From Pseudoalteromonas phenolica (lineage in GTDB: Bacteria > Pseudomonadota > Gammaproteobacteria > Enterobacterales > Alteromonadaceae): DNA of 64,000 nucleotides. The position numbers were made by a program, and so were the translations under genes. The notes below the pieces were generated by a model. The model was not told where the DNA came from. It was given only the letters and a program-made list of their open reading frames with translations, and made no database searches. The DNA lies in the NCBI RefSeq assembly GCF_005886345.1, contig NZ_PNEC01000017.1, forward strand, positions 1 to 64,000. The letters run 5' to 3'. Position 1 is the stretch's first letter, and the number at the start of each line of letters is the position of its first letter. Positions 18,123 through 26,787 of this stretch are shown piece after piece.

Positions 18123-19748
18123 ATGATAAATACATTAACCGTTCAATCTAGACTTATTTTACTCGCTTGTATGCCTATTATTTTGTTTATAGGTGCGACG
18201 ATTTTTACCTTAAAAGAAGTCAAAATCATCGTTCATGATTTAGATGAGTTATACGACCTTCGTGTCATTCCAATGCAAGAAATCAAAGTCGTTTCTGACG
18301 ACTACGCTGTCATTATTGTCGACACATTCCACAAGCTTAGAGGTGGGACTGTATCTAAAGAACAAGCCATAGCTGATATTTTAAAAGCACAAGAGGTAGC
18401 CCGAAAAAATTGGCAGTTATATCTAAAAAATGTGACAAGTGCAGAAGAGAAAAGGCTTATTAGTTCAGCTGAACAACAACGAGAAAAAGTGGATCAATTG
18501 ATTGCGCTATATTTATCGGAGATTAGAGAGAGCACTTTTAATTCAAAAGATTATTCATCGTTTGTGGAAGAAGTTTACAACACTTTTGATCCACTCAGCG
18601 CAAGTTTTGGTGATTTAATTAACTATCAGGTGAAGCAAGCTCAATTGTTAAAAATAGAAGGGGATGAAGAAGCAGAGAAAGTGGAATTTTCTCTTATTTT
18701 TTTGTCGGTTGTTATTGTAGTTGCAATGTCATCAGTAGGCTTCTTAATCTATAAAAGTATCAATGCGCCTTTATCAAAAATGGGCCAAACCATAGAGCAA
18801 GTTGTCAGAGATACAGATTTAACCTTACGTGTTGAAGAAAATGGCAACGATGAGTTTAGTAAAATAGCTATAGACTTTAATATGATGATGGACAAATTTA
18901 ATGCCATGTTAAGTAAAATCTCATCGGCCATTGATTCCTTATCAGGATTATCTTCTCAAGTCGCAAGATCAGGTAGTCAAATAGCTTCTTCAGCCCAAGA
19001 GCAAGAACAACAAACAGCAATGATTGCTCAAGCAATTACTGAAATGAGCTCTGCGATTGCTGAAGTATCAGATAGTGCATCTCGTACCGCAACAAATGCT
19101 GAAGACGCTGAAAATTTATCGATTGAAGGACAAAAAACCATTGAGGAAAGTATAAGAGCAATTCATGAGCTTGCTGAGTTAGTGGTTAATAATGCGCAGT
19201 TAATTAATGAACTGAACAATCAAACAACAGAAATAAATCAAGTAGTAATGATGATCCAAGGTGTTGCTGAACAAACTAACTTGCTAGCTCTAAATGCTGC
19301 GATTGAAGCTGCGAGAGCAGGAGATTCAGGTCGAGGCTTTGCGGTAGTTGCGGACGAGGTGAGAACGTTGGCACATAATACTCAAAAGGCCACTGAGAAT
19401 ATAAAAGAGATGATTAGTAAACTACAAACTCAGGCAAATAATGCTGTCTCAGCTATGTCAGATGCTGAAAATAGAGCATCGAAAAGTGTAGAAATGGCCG
19501 AGTATTCCTCTCAAAAAATTCAGGCCATCAGTAGCTCAGTAAGTGAAATAGCATCTATGAATATTCAAGTATCAACGGCTACTGAAGAGCAGACTTGTGT
19601 AACAAGTGAAATGTCTAATTCAATTGAAGGTTTTAACTCAAGTATTAATGAAATCTCAATGAGTGCCCAAAATAATTCAGTTTCGGGGGAAGAGCTGTCA
19701 GATATGGCTGAGCAATTAAAGCAAGAAATAAAACAATTCAAAGTTTGA
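18123..19748 (+). CDS. Methyl-accepting chemotaxis protein
   Basis: 541 residues from the ATG at 18123; an upstream TTG at 18063 is less likely because the shorter form aligns end-to-end with the 542-residue paralogue at 5975-7603. TM1 about 8-30, periplasmic helical-bundle sensor, TM2 about 190-212, HAMP ([13 protein letters not shown]) and a cytoplasmic signalling tip [18 protein letters not shown]. It shares the sensor motif [14 protein letters not shown] with the paralogue. No cheA/cheW genes are in the window. Confidence 0.92.
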   Translation: MINTLTVQSRLILLACMPIILFIGATIFTLKEVKIIVHDLDELYDLRVIPMQEIKVVSDDYAVIIVDTFHKLRGGTVSKEQAIADILKAQEVARKNWQLYLKNVTSAEEKRLISSAEQQREKVDQLIALYLSEIRESTFNSKDYSSFVEEVYNTFDPLSASFGDLINYQVKQAQLLKIEGDEEAEKVEFSLIFLSVVIVVAMSSVGFLIYKSINAPLSKMGQTIEQVVRDTDLTLRVEENGNDEFSKIAIDFNMMMDKFNAMLSKISSAIDSLSGLSSQVARSGSQIASSAQEQEQQTAMIAQAITEMSSAIAEVSDSASRTATNAEDAENLSIEGQKTIEESIRAIHELAELVVNNAQLINELNNQTTEINQVVMMIQGVAEQTNLLALNAAIEAARAGDSGRGFAVVADEVRTLAHNTQKATENIKEMISKLQTQANNAVSAMSDAENRASKSVEMAEYSSQKIQAISSSVSEIASMNIQVSTATEEQTCVTSEMSNSIEGFNSSINEISMSAQNNSVSGEELSDMAEQLKQEIKQFKV

Positions 19749-19939
19749 AAGCATAGAACTTAGTGTCACGGCAACAAACAGAATATAAAAGTTTGCAGCA
19801 GGAAAGTTATTGCCTCTACATGACGACTTGAACTCGTTTTTCAGTGTTTTACTAATGATTTTGCATGGTACAAGGCTTGCTAATCCTATCTGAATACTCA
19901 TCTGTTAATTCAGTTTTACGTTCAGGTTTTGTGATAGCA

Positions 19940-20602
19940 ATGAAAATTCATACCAGTATGTATACCGCTCAAGGCTTTAATCAAGCACATTCGGACTCAC
20001 AAAACAACAGTCTAAACCAGTATGACTCGTTTGCTAATCAGTTGAATAAATTAAATAAAGTAGAAGAATTTCAGCCGTAATCAGCCGTTGCTCTCTTGAC
20101 TAAAAACCTTCCATTGTCGAAACAAGCAAAAGCACTCTATAACACAGCCAAAGACAAAGCCTCTGAGCGAGTTGATGATACGTTAAGTGACAGAGAGCGC
20201 TCTATCGACACTTATAAAGAAACCATGATAGAGATAATGGAAATGCCAATTGATGTAGAAATATCACCTTCAGAAATCAATGAGGCACTTATCTTCAATA
20301 ACTTAGGTATTAATTATCTTGAGTATAAAGAACTAAAAGTGCGCATGGAAATGCTATCTTTAACGGAGCAAGATATAGATGAAGACTCAGCATTGCATCG
20401 CTCTGATAAAGAGAAGTTAAGAAATATGACCGCTGATTTAAGCGCGCAACTACAACTACAAATTGACGATTTGCTGGCTGGCAAAGACAAGCCTGATGAA
20501 GAAAACCAGCGGCTCAATTTTAGTAACCAAATCAATACGCAATTTGAAGACCTTGGCCTAAATGATGTTGATAAATTTGATTTGCTAAAAAGAATGGTGT
20601 GA
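19940..20602 (+). pseudogene. Hypothetical gene interrupted by an in-frame TAA
   Basis: ATG at 19940 opens a frame (MKIHTSMYTAQGFNQAHSDS) that meets TAA at 20078-20080. It then continues in the same frame as a 168-residue helical, acidic protein (RVDDTLSDRERSIDTYKETM; SEINEALIFNNLGINYLEYK) to TGA at 20600. A re-start at the TTG at 20096 has no Shine-Dalgarno, and the two parts look like one ~220-residue protein. A CAA/GAA to TAA change would explain it. Family unknown; the Gln/Ser-rich start resembles short secreted or flagellum-related hypothetical proteins of Pseudoalteromonas, from memory only. Confidence 0.55.
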
Positions 20603-20609
20603 TATGTGA

Positions 20610-20637
20610 GTGCTCCAAGTTGAATGACTTGAAGCAC
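20610..20637. terminator. Bidirectional hairpin between convergent genes
   Basis: GTGCTCCAAGT and ACTTGAAGCAC form an 11-position stem with one mismatch and a 6-nt loop. It lies between the stop codons of the interrupted gene (20602) and leftward sodA (20645). No strong T run. Confidence 0.5.
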
Positions 20638-20644
20638 ATAACAA

Positions 20645-21253
20645 TTAAATCGCAGCTAAGTATCTGCGTTCTACATCGGCCCAATTAATGACATTGAAAA
20701 AGGCATTAATATACTCTGGGCGGCGATTTTGGTACTTCAAGTAGTACGCATGTTCCCATACATCTAAGCCTAAAATAGGCACTAGATTATCCATTAGTGG
20801 ACTGTCTTGATTGAGTGAACTGGTTACTTGTAGCTCACCTTGCTCGTTCACAACCAACCAAGCCCAGCCGCTACCGAAACGTGTGAGTGCGGCTTTGATG
20901 AAAAGTTCTTTGAAAGTGTCAAAGCTACCAAATGTTTTATTGATATCATCGGCTAATTTACCTTCTTGCAGCTGCCCGCCATTTTCAGACATCACTTCCC
21001 AAAATAGACTGTGATTATTATGCCCACCAACATGATCTCTCACTGCACCTTGTAGAGAGGCTGGTAGAGTTTGAATGTTTCTTAATAACCACTCGTCACT
21101 TTTCTCAGCAAACTCAGTGCCTGCAAGCGCTTCGTTTGCTTTATTTACATAGGTTTGATGATGCAAAGTATGGTGAATTTCCATGGTTTTTGTATCAATG
21201 TGTGGCTCTAACGCGTCATATTGATAATTTAGTTTTGGTAGTGAGAATGGCAT
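20645..21253 (-). CDS. sodA: Superoxide dismutase [Mn/Fe], SodA type
   Basis: 202 residues. Metal ligands are visible: H27 (MEIHH), H81 ([10 protein letters not shown]) and the Asp/His of [19 protein letters not shown]. The GGH-x-NH-x-x-FW and DVWEHAYY forms favour the manganese type. It dismutates superoxide in the cytoplasm. Strong ribosome-binding site GAAGGAG. Just downstream of a gene preceded by a Fur-box-like site, the arrangement seen for Fur-regulated sodA loci. Confidence 0.93.
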   Translation of the reverse strand: MPFSLPKLNYQYDALEPHIDTKTMEIHHTLHHQTYVNKANEALAGTEFAEKSDEWLLRNIQTLPASLQGAVRDHVGGHNNHSLFWEVMSENGGQLQEGKLADDINKTFGSFDTFKELFIKAALTRFGSGWAWLVVNEQGELQVTSSLNQDSPLMDNLVPILGLDVWEHAYYLKYQNRRPEYINAFFNVINWADVERRYLAAI

Positions 21254-21284
21254 TAAGCACTCCTTCGGTTTTGATAGATAAAAA

Positions 21285-21779
21285 TTAGTGATAAGTCAGC
21301 GATGTGACGGAATATGGTTCAGAGATTTTTTCAAGTTTGTTCAGCAAATTTGGTGATTGAGCAAGGTGCTTTCTAATTGCAAATGAATGATGCTGTAGCT
21401 GAGACAAATGTTTTGAGAATAAATAGTGGTTTTCGTCTTGGGTTGTATTCAGTAAACAGTGTCCACAATCACACACCACGTTATAGCCCTCAACTAAGAT
21501 GTCACATGCAATTTCATGCTTTCCTTGAGCCATAGAAGAGTCGACCAAATTCAAGTACGACACGACGAGTGCTGGTACAAATTGATCAATAACCCAAGAT
21601 GTAGGTGGCGGTGTATTTGAAGTTATGAAACCACCAATATTAGCTAAGTGTTCTAAGCTATCTTGGTATAATTTGTCTGCAGTAATATAGCGATTGTTTT
21701 CGAATGCGCTGTTACCCTCGCATATTGTATTTTGCCAAGTGAGCATAGCTTGCTGGATCAGCGTGTTATTGGTATCCAT
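21285..21779 (-). CDS. Helical-repeat hypothetical protein upstream of sodA (DUF2753-like)
   Basis: 164 residues from the ATG at 21779, chosen because a longer frame to 21848 would run through the Fur-box-like site. All-helical with a TPR-like stretch ([18 protein letters not shown]) and a CDCGHC cluster. It resembles the small TPR-like DUF2753 family found near sodA in vibrios, from memory and not checked. The gap to sodA is 31 nt, so the two are probably cotranscribed. Function unknown. Confidence 0.6.
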   Translation of the reverse strand: MDTNNTLIQQAMLTWQNTICEGNSAFENNRYITADKLYQDSLEHLANIGGFITSNTPPPTSWVIDQFVPALVVSYLNLVDSSMAQGKHEIACDILVEGYNVVCDCGHCLLNTTQDENHYLFSKHLSQLQHHSFAIRKHLAQSPNLLNKLEKISEPYSVTSLTYH

Positions 21780-21802
21780 AAGTAAATATATAAAATGCAA
21801 TT

Positions 21803-21821
21803 GAAAATGATTGTTATTTAT
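21803..21821 (-). promoter_or_regulatory. Fur-box-like operator
   Basis: GAAAATGATTGTTATTTAT matches the 19-bp Fur consensus at 12 of 19 positions by my count, including the central AATGAT. It ends 24 nt before the start codon of the gene ahead of sodA, in promoter position. Iron-dependent repression of the operon is inferred. Confidence 0.5.
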
Positions 21822-21954
21822 ATTTGATCTTTTCAGCTTTATTGTCAAAGTGAAATTACTTATAGAGTATAATTTTATGTGTAGTAACTTGAATTAAAGG
21901 AGGAAGAGCACAATTAAGTTGATTATGTATTAGTCAGAATGTTGGTAAGTTAAA

Positions 21955-22185
21955 ATGGATTTTTTAACCATAGGGTTAAGTGTATTAATTATTTTGCTGT
22001 TTGTTTTCTTAGGAAGAAGCGCGACAAAGTGGGCCAAAAAAATGCCCAAAGGCGCTTATTTATTGATGGCGCTCATGCCACTGATTTCATTGTTTCCGAT
22101 CCCTCCTCCTGCATTTAAAAATGTCGCTAAAGCAAAGCAAGAGCAACCAAAACGTAAAGAGGAAAACGGCGATGATAAGAAATAG
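21955..22185 (+). CDS. Small two-TM membrane protein
   Basis: 76 residues. Two hydrophobic helices (about 4-22 and 35-54) separated by a short basic loop (RSATKWAKKM), then a Lys/Glu-rich cytosolic tail. Family not recognised. Not obviously linked to either neighbour. Confidence 0.55.
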   Translation: MDFLTIGLSVLIILLFVFLGRSATKWAKKMPKGAYLLMALMPLISLFPIPPPAFKNVAKAKQEQPKRKEENGDDKK

Positions 22186-22202
22186 TGTAGTTCTGAATGA
22201 TA

Positions 22203-22835
22203 TTACTTTTGTGTCATAAGCCTTGCCGCTAACCCTAAAAATATGACGCCGAGTAATCCATCTATATGTTTACCCAAGCGAAGTTTATTTCCTAAGTAAG
22301 CGCCAATTTTACTAAATCCGAACGAAAATAGTGTGTTACAAGCAAAAGCAATGAGGCTTAGAAAAGTGCCGAGAACGAGAATTTGACCAGTCAGACTTGA
22401 GTTGTCAGTGGTAAATTGGGGTAAAAACAAGCTGAAAAACAATAAGGCTTTAGGGTTCAATAAGTTATTCAATAACCCCTTACTCATAAGTTGCATTGGC
22501 TTTAATTCAGACACGGTCAAGGGGTTACTAGGCGATGTTTGATTGGCGTACCAAGCTTTAATGAGGTTAATCCCCAACCAAGTCAAATAGAGTGCCCCGA
22601 TGACTTTTATCGCCATCGCAATTGGTGGCCTTTGTTGCATCAGTTTGCCTAGCCCAAAGGCGACTAGCAAGGTTTGTACTATTCCAGCTAACAATATACC
22701 AATCGCAAGCATGAAACCCGCTTTAAAGCCTTTTGAAGATGAGTAAGTTGAAATAAGTAAAAGATCAGGCCCCGGTGAAAGTACAAGCATAACAGAGGCG
22801 ATAAAAAACAGCGCTAAAATACTCAAATCAATCAT
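22203..22835 (-). CDS. LysE/RhtB-family amino-acid exporter
   Basis: 210 residues, six predicted TM helices. The family signature PGPDLLL(I/V) appears at residues 21-28, followed by an A/G-rich helix (GFKAGFMLAIGILLAGIVQT) and the mid-protein LLNPKALLFF motif. Exports amino acids such as homoserine, threonine or their analogues across the inner membrane. AAGGAAA precedes the ATG. Substrate not assignable. Confidence 0.88.
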   Translation of the reverse strand: MIDLSILALFFIASVMLVLSPGPDLLLISTYSSSKGFKAGFMLAIGILLAGIVQTLLVAFGLGKLMQQRPPIAMAIKVIGALYLTWLGINLIKAWYANQTSPSNPLTVSELKPMQLMSKGLLNNLLNPKALLFFSLFLPQFTTDNSSLTGQILVLGTFLSLIAFACNTLFSFGFSKIGAYLGNKLRLGKHIDGLLGVIFLGLAARLMTQK

Positions 22836-23017
22836 TACTTTTCCTTAGAGAATGCACAGCAGTTGCGGCTTATTATTTTTCAAACGGCGCAGTATACATG
22901 AATAGTTCAAAGTGATTAAATGGGCGACTAAAATTTAGACAAAAGAGCGTTGAGAAAAACGTATCAAAAAAATTAGAGTGACATTTTACTGATACGAAAC
23001 CTAAAAGTTTTGACAGT

Positions 23018-23779
23018 TTAACCTAGCTTTAATGGTTCAAACGAACCTTGTTGCTTTATAGATAACAGAGTATTTTCTAAATGGGCGAGCATATTATCGT
23101 ACACAAAGTTACCCATAGAAATACGTTTCACACCGAGTTGATGAAGTTGGTCAAAACTTGCAAGCTCCGGCATGCACATTACATTGAGTGGCAAAGAGCA
23201 GTTAGCAACTATTTTGCTGATATCATCTGCAGCCGTTAAGCAAGGTAAAAAGATACCATCAGCCCCTGCGCTTTCATATCTACGAATACGTTCTATTGTT
23301 TCCGGTAAAGCAGTGGCTGCATCAACGATATAAGTATCTGATCGAACATTGATAAACATCTCAATATTTGAGTCATTCAATTGCACTTTAACTTGCGACA
23401 GTTTCTCACTGAAATCATGCATATCAACTAATGTTCTGCAGTCATTTATTAATTGACTGTCTTCGATATTAATACCCACCACCCCTAACTTTGCGAGTTT
23501 AGCAATGTTATCGACAATTTCTTGAGGAGTGTCAGCATAACCGGCTTCTATATCCACGCTAAGTGGTAATGTGGTCACTTCTGATATTTGTTTTGCTACC
23601 GTCAACAATGTTTCAAAAGGGATGTTCTGACCATCAGTTTTTCCTAATGATGTCGCGATGGCTGCGCTTGATGTACCTAAAGCTTGATAACCAAGTTTTT
23701 CGGCGATAAGGGCACTCGCTGCATCCCAGACATTACAAAGTAGAAAGGGAGATTTTTGTTGATGTAGTTCTTTAAACAT
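23018..23779 (-). CDS. Isocitrate lyase/PEP-mutase superfamily protein
   Basis: 253 residues. Begins with the family start FLLCNVWDAASALIAEKLGY, has the metal/phosphoenolpyruvate site PLSVDIEAGYAD (Asp and Glu ligands) and the barrel strands GINIEDSQ and ADGIFLPCL. The usual catalytic KKCGH loop of true isocitrate lyases is absent, as in the carboxy-PEP mutase/oxaloacetate-decarboxylase-like branch. Substrate unknown. AGGAA ribosome-binding site. The heptamer repeat at 23881-23912 is about 100 nt upstream. Confidence 0.82.
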   Translation of the reverse strand: MFKELHQQKSPFLLCNVWDAASALIAEKLGYQALGTSSAAIATSLGKTDGQNIPFETLLTVAKQISEVTTLPLSVDIEAGYADTPQEIVDNIAKLAKLGVVGINIEDSQLINDCRTLVDMHDFSEKLSQVKVQLNDSNIEMFINVRSDTYIVDAATALPETIERIRRYESAGADGIFLPCLTAADDISKIVANCSLPLNVMCMPELASFDQLHQLGVKRISMGNFVYDNMLAHLENTLLSIKQQGSFEPLKLG

Positions 23780-23880
23780 AATGCGTTCCTAATATGGTTT
23801 ATTTAATTGCTGGATAAAATATTAGAGATAGGGAGAGATCATTACTCGTCACTTTCGGAACTGAATGTTCGTATTTTTTT

Positions 23881-23912
23881 AGCTTTTAGCTTTTAGCTTT
23901 TAGCTTTTAGCT
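23881..23912. repeat. Tandem heptamer repeat (AGCTTTT, 4.6 copies)
   Basis: Four exact copies plus AGCT in the divergent intergenic region between the PEP-mutase-like gene and the VOC gene. Copy-number change by slippage could alter promoter spacing; no direct evidence of that. Confidence 0.85.
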
Positions 23913-24036
23913 ACTTTCTTCTGCTATTCATCAATTTTATCAATCTCATCAATCGGAAAATTTGCACTTTACCTCAAGTTAACTTGAGCTTTTAAAGTAG
24001 CTTCATCAAATCAATAGACAAGAAAATAATCAAAGG

Positions 24037-24111
24037 ATGAAAACAATGAAGCAGACAAGAATAATCGAAAAAATCACGCAACTTTTTAACGCAACCATGG
24101 CCAATAAGTAA
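24037..24111 (+). CDS. Possible 24-residue leader ORF upstream of VOC gene
   Basis: ATG at 24037, or the in-frame ATG at 24046, encodes a basic amphipathic peptide (MKQTRIIEKITQLFNATMAN). It ends in TAA that overlaps the AAGGAG ribosome-binding site of the next gene, so its translation could be coupled. May be a real microprotein or chance. Confidence 0.35.
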   Translation: MKTMKQTRIIEKITQLFNATMANK

Positions 24112-24121
24112 GGAGCGCATT

Positions 24122-24535
24122 ATGTATTTAGAGCATGTAAATTTAGTCGTCAGCAATATCGAACGTTCATTAAAGTTTTATCAAGCGGCATTTCCACATT
24201 GGTTTATTCGCAGCAAAGGTGAGGGGGAGTGGTATGGCAAACAGCGCACTTGGGTACACTTTGGTGATGATTACCATTATTTAGCTATGAGCGACCATGG
24301 TGAAGGTAACAATCGCAAATTAGAAGGGCATCAAGTGGGTCTTGCGCACTTTGCCTATGTCGTAAAAAATATTGAGGCGCTTGCAACAAGAATGATAGCG
24401 GCGGGGTTCGAGATAGATAAGACAGGCAGTGAACATCCATTTAGAAAAAACCTGTATTTCATAGATCCAGATGGTTTTGAAGTGGAGTTTGTTGAGTACT
24501 TATCTGATTTACCACATGAACGAAACTCTGATTAA
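24122..24535 (+). CDS. VOC family protein (glyoxalase-like)
   Basis: 137 residues. Begins MYLEHVNLVVSNIERSLKFY, a classic VOC start with a His metal ligand in LEHVNL. The second half has VGLAHFAYVV (second His) and ends LYFIDPDGFEVEFVEY with the conserved Glu. Three plausible ligands (His, His, Glu) suggest metal-dependent catalysis, such as lyase, dioxygenase or thiol-transferase chemistry. A strong AAGGAG precedes the start. Confidence 0.85.
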   Translation: MYLEHVNLVVSNIERSLKFYQAAFPHWFIRSKGEGEWYGKQRTWVHFGDDYHYLAMSDHGEGNNRKLEGHQVGLAHFAYVVKNIEALATRMIAAGFEIDKTGSEHPFRKNLYFIDPDGFEVEFVEYLSDLPHERNSD

Positions 24536-24546
24536 TTTTGTGTAAT

Positions 24547-24569
24547 AGGCATATGTTATATATATGCCT
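24547..24569. terminator. Bidirectional terminator between convergent VOC and HIT genes
   Basis: AGGCATAT/ATATGCCT is a perfect 8-bp stem with a 7-nt loop followed by TAATTTT. It overlaps the stop codon of the leftward HIT gene. Confidence 0.65.
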
Positions 24570-24975
24570 TAATTTTCTGAGCGACTTTTTCTATATGCTC
24601 AGGTTCAGCCTTCACTTCAGCGTGCGCTTTTAGACCGTGTAACGACCCAGGAATAATATGAAAATGAAAGTGCGGTACAGTTTGACCAGCGGCATTGCCA
24701 TTGTGTTGCACAATCGAAGTTCCTTGCACGTTTAGCGCTTGCTCAACGGCCTTACCTACTTTCTGTACCGTTTTCATACAAGCTAATGAAGCTTGATCTG
24801 TGAGGTCATAAATGGTTGTGGCAGCTTGCTTTGGAATTACTAAAGCATGCCCTTCTTTTTGCGGCATAATATCCATAAAAGCGAGCGTATAGTCATCTTC
24901 AAATAATTTAATACATGGTGCTTCGCCTTTTAAAATTTTCGCAAAAATATTATTTGCTTGGTACTGTTCGTTCAT
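24556..24975 (-). CDS. HIT-family nucleotide-binding hydrolase
   Basis: 139 residues from the ATG at 24975, preferred over 25023 because GAGG lies 5 nt upstream and homologues begin MN-x-QY-x-ANNIFAKIL. The histidine triad is PHFHFHIIP, giving His-x-His-x-His. HIT enzymes hydrolyse nucleoside phosphoramidates or dinucleoside polyphosphates. The C-terminal basic region is normal length. It follows the membrane-protein gene at 25001 on the same strand by 25 nt, a likely operon. Confidence 0.88.
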   Translation of the reverse strand: MNEQYQANNIFAKILKGEAPCIKLFEDDYTLAFMDIMPQKEGHALVIPKQAATTIYDLTDQASLACMKTVQKVGKAVEQALNVQGTSIVQHNGNAAGQTVPHFHFHIIPGSLHGLKAHAEVKAEPEHIEKVAQKIKAYI

Positions 24976-25000
24976 TTCTGCCTCGGTAAAATCACTGGGT

Positions 25001-25822
25001 TTAATCTTGCTGTTTTCTATCATGAGAATACTTAGAATTTATTACAAGTAGATGCGGTAAATGTATCACCAAGCACTGAGAGGTAATATAAACCATCCAG
25101 TTAAAATATCTGACTAGCGGATAAAAGCCTTCACCTTGATTTCCATAAATCCAAAAATTGCCGATGATGGCATCGGCAACAGCTGCCAGAATAAACCCAG
25201 TGCCAACCAGTAACTCGTTCTTCGTTGCTTTTAAACCGCCGCAAGACAAGATAAATGCAAAACCAGTAAAGCCAACAACACCAATCAGCATGGCATAAAT
25301 TCCCGTACTAATTGTGATAAACAAGCCAGTATTTGGTAGGTGCATCATAACCATTGAGATCATACCGACCACACAGCCAGCAATCACAGGGTATCTGATA
25401 AAACGTTTATCTTTGCTCTTTAATTCAATGGCACGAATACCAGCGAGCAAAAGTAGGGTGTAGCCAGGTAAAAAGAAATAAATAGAATCGACTAAATAAT
25501 CATGTTTGATGACGCTTTCATACCGATAGAAGGTTTCGGGAAGATTGAAGTTAGTGACATCGCCCAAAAGGCAAAAACAAAGCGCTAAAAAACTGAGCCA
25601 TGCGATTTTTATGATAGCGCTGTTTTTAGTATTTCTAAAGACCCACCGTTTTATCATCAAACTATTAATGAGCAACGCAAACAACACCATACTTTCAATG
25701 GTTAAGATGATATTTCTTTCTTGACCTTCAATTGACCAAAAGCCCAGTAGTGCTCCTGCAGAGTCGATCAAAGCAATTAAGATAATGCTTGCAGATAAGA
25801 AGATTAAGTTATGTTCCTTCAT
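25001..25822 (-). CDS. Polytopic membrane protein (about 8 TM)
   Basis: 273 residues with about eight hydrophobic helices and short loops. A family resemblance to YhhN/lysoplasmalogenase-like proteins is suggested by the pattern LGDVTNF in TM3-4 and ADAIIGNFW in the penultimate helices (conserved Asp residues in membrane helices). I am not confident of this. It could be an ether-lipid hydrolase or unrelated. Same strand as GNAT and HIT genes. Confidence 0.6.
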   Translation of the reverse strand: MKEHNLIFLSASIILIALIDSAGALLGFWSIEGQERNIILTIESMVLFALLINSLMIKRWVFRNTKNSAIIKIAWLSFLALCFCLLGDVTNFNLPETFYRYESVIKHDYLVDSIYFFLPGYTLLLLAGIRAIELKSKDKRFIRYPVIAGCVVGMISMVMMHLPNTGLFITISTGIYAMLIGVVGFTGFAFILSCGGLKATKNELLVGTGFILAAVADAIIGNFWIYGNQGEGFYPLVRYFNWMVYITSQCLVIHLPHLLVINSKYSHDRKQQD

Positions 25823-25849
25823 AATTTTAATTATTGTTTTTTCTTATAT

Positions 25850-26320
25850 TTACAGATTTGAGAATTTTTGCCTAGTTACCTTCCCCCAATATGGGTCTGT
25901 AAAGTAGTCTTCGCTAAACTGCTCCACTTGATAACAACGCAAAGTTTCTTGCCAGAATTGAGTGGCATAATCAGCACCTGCTATCTGCTTGATTTGCCAT
26001 TGACCCTTGAATAAGTCAAATAATTTGTGGCTAAACTGCATGCCAAGTTTCTGTTTTCTGAAATAAGGTACGATGTAGAATTCGCATACCTCAAATTCAT
26101 ATTCACTATTTTGTGATATTGCGGCAATGCCTGCGGGTACGTTTTCAACATAACAAACAAAGCCAAAAGTGGACTCATTTAATTGTGTGTCTAATGGAAA
26201 AATGCCATTTTCATCGGGGACTTTTCCCACAATTTTTGAAAATTCAGCTTCATACGCCTGAGCCAAATTAAGATAAATATGTTTAATATCAGAGAAAACT
26301 TGTTTGACAGTTAGGTTCAT
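25850..26320 (-). CDS. GNAT-family N-acetyltransferase
   Basis: 156 residues. Motif A-like region FYIVPYFRKQKLGMQFSHKL is the acetyl-CoA pyrophosphate-binding loop (expected R/Q-x-x-G-x-G/A; here RKQKLGM). Strand VPAGIAAISQ precedes it. Substrate unknown. It lies 24 nt from the OhrR-like gene on the same strand and probably belongs to the same operon. Confidence 0.78.
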   Translation of the reverse strand: MNLTVKQVFSDIKHIYLNLAQAYEAEFSKIVGKVPDENGIFPLDTQLNESTFGFVCYVENVPAGIAAISQNSEYEFEVCEFYIVPYFRKQKLGMQFSHKLFDLFKGQWQIKQIAGADYATQFWQETLRCYQVEQFSEDYFTDPYWGKVTRQKFSNL

Positions 26321-26344
26321 AAACGCGCTTTTTTTAATTGAAGG

Positions 26345-26776
26345 CTATGCTAATTTACCAATTAGTTCGTCTAATAGGCTTTTCAGCTGCTTAGCTTTTT
26401 CAATATCGATGCGACTATTCTCAAGTAATTGCAAAGGAATACAAGCGACTTCGCTTTTTAATGCTTGCCCTTTATCCGTCAGTTTGATGATCACTTTACG
26501 CTCATCAAACTCGCTTCTTGCTCTTTCTAATAATTCGGCAGTCTGCATTCTTTTCAGTAGTGGTGTCAAAGTATTGCTGCTTAGCATGGCTTTGTCACCA
26601 ATATCACTCACAGTTAAACCATCTTGTTCCCAAAGGATCAATAAAACAATATATTGCGGATAAGTTAGGCCATGGGCTTCAAGTAAAGGCTGGTAAAGAC
26701 GCGTTACCAGCCTAGATGCGGCATAAAGCGGAAAGCACAACTGATTTTCTAATCTAAGTAAATCATCGTTTTGCAT
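26345..26776 (-). CDS. OhrR-like MarR-family peroxide-sensing repressor
   Basis: 143 residues. The N-terminal LENQLCFPLYAASRLVTRLY matches the OhrR signature, where the Cys (about residue 14) is the reactive sensor oxidised by organic hydroperoxides. The winged helix includes VSDIGDKAMLSSNTLTPLLKRM. A second Cys (ACIPLQLL, C-terminal helix) could support the two-Cys mechanism. It lies 11 nt downstream of the glutathione peroxidase gene and likely regulates it. Confidence 0.85.
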   Translation of the reverse strand: MQNDDLLRLENQLCFPLYAASRLVTRLYQPLLEAHGLTYPQYIVLLILWEQDGLTVSDIGDKAMLSSNTLTPLLKRMQTAELLERARSEFDERKVIIKLTDKGQALKSEVACIPLQLLENSRIDIEKAKQLKSLLDELIGKLA

Positions 26777-26787
26777 GTTGATACTCT

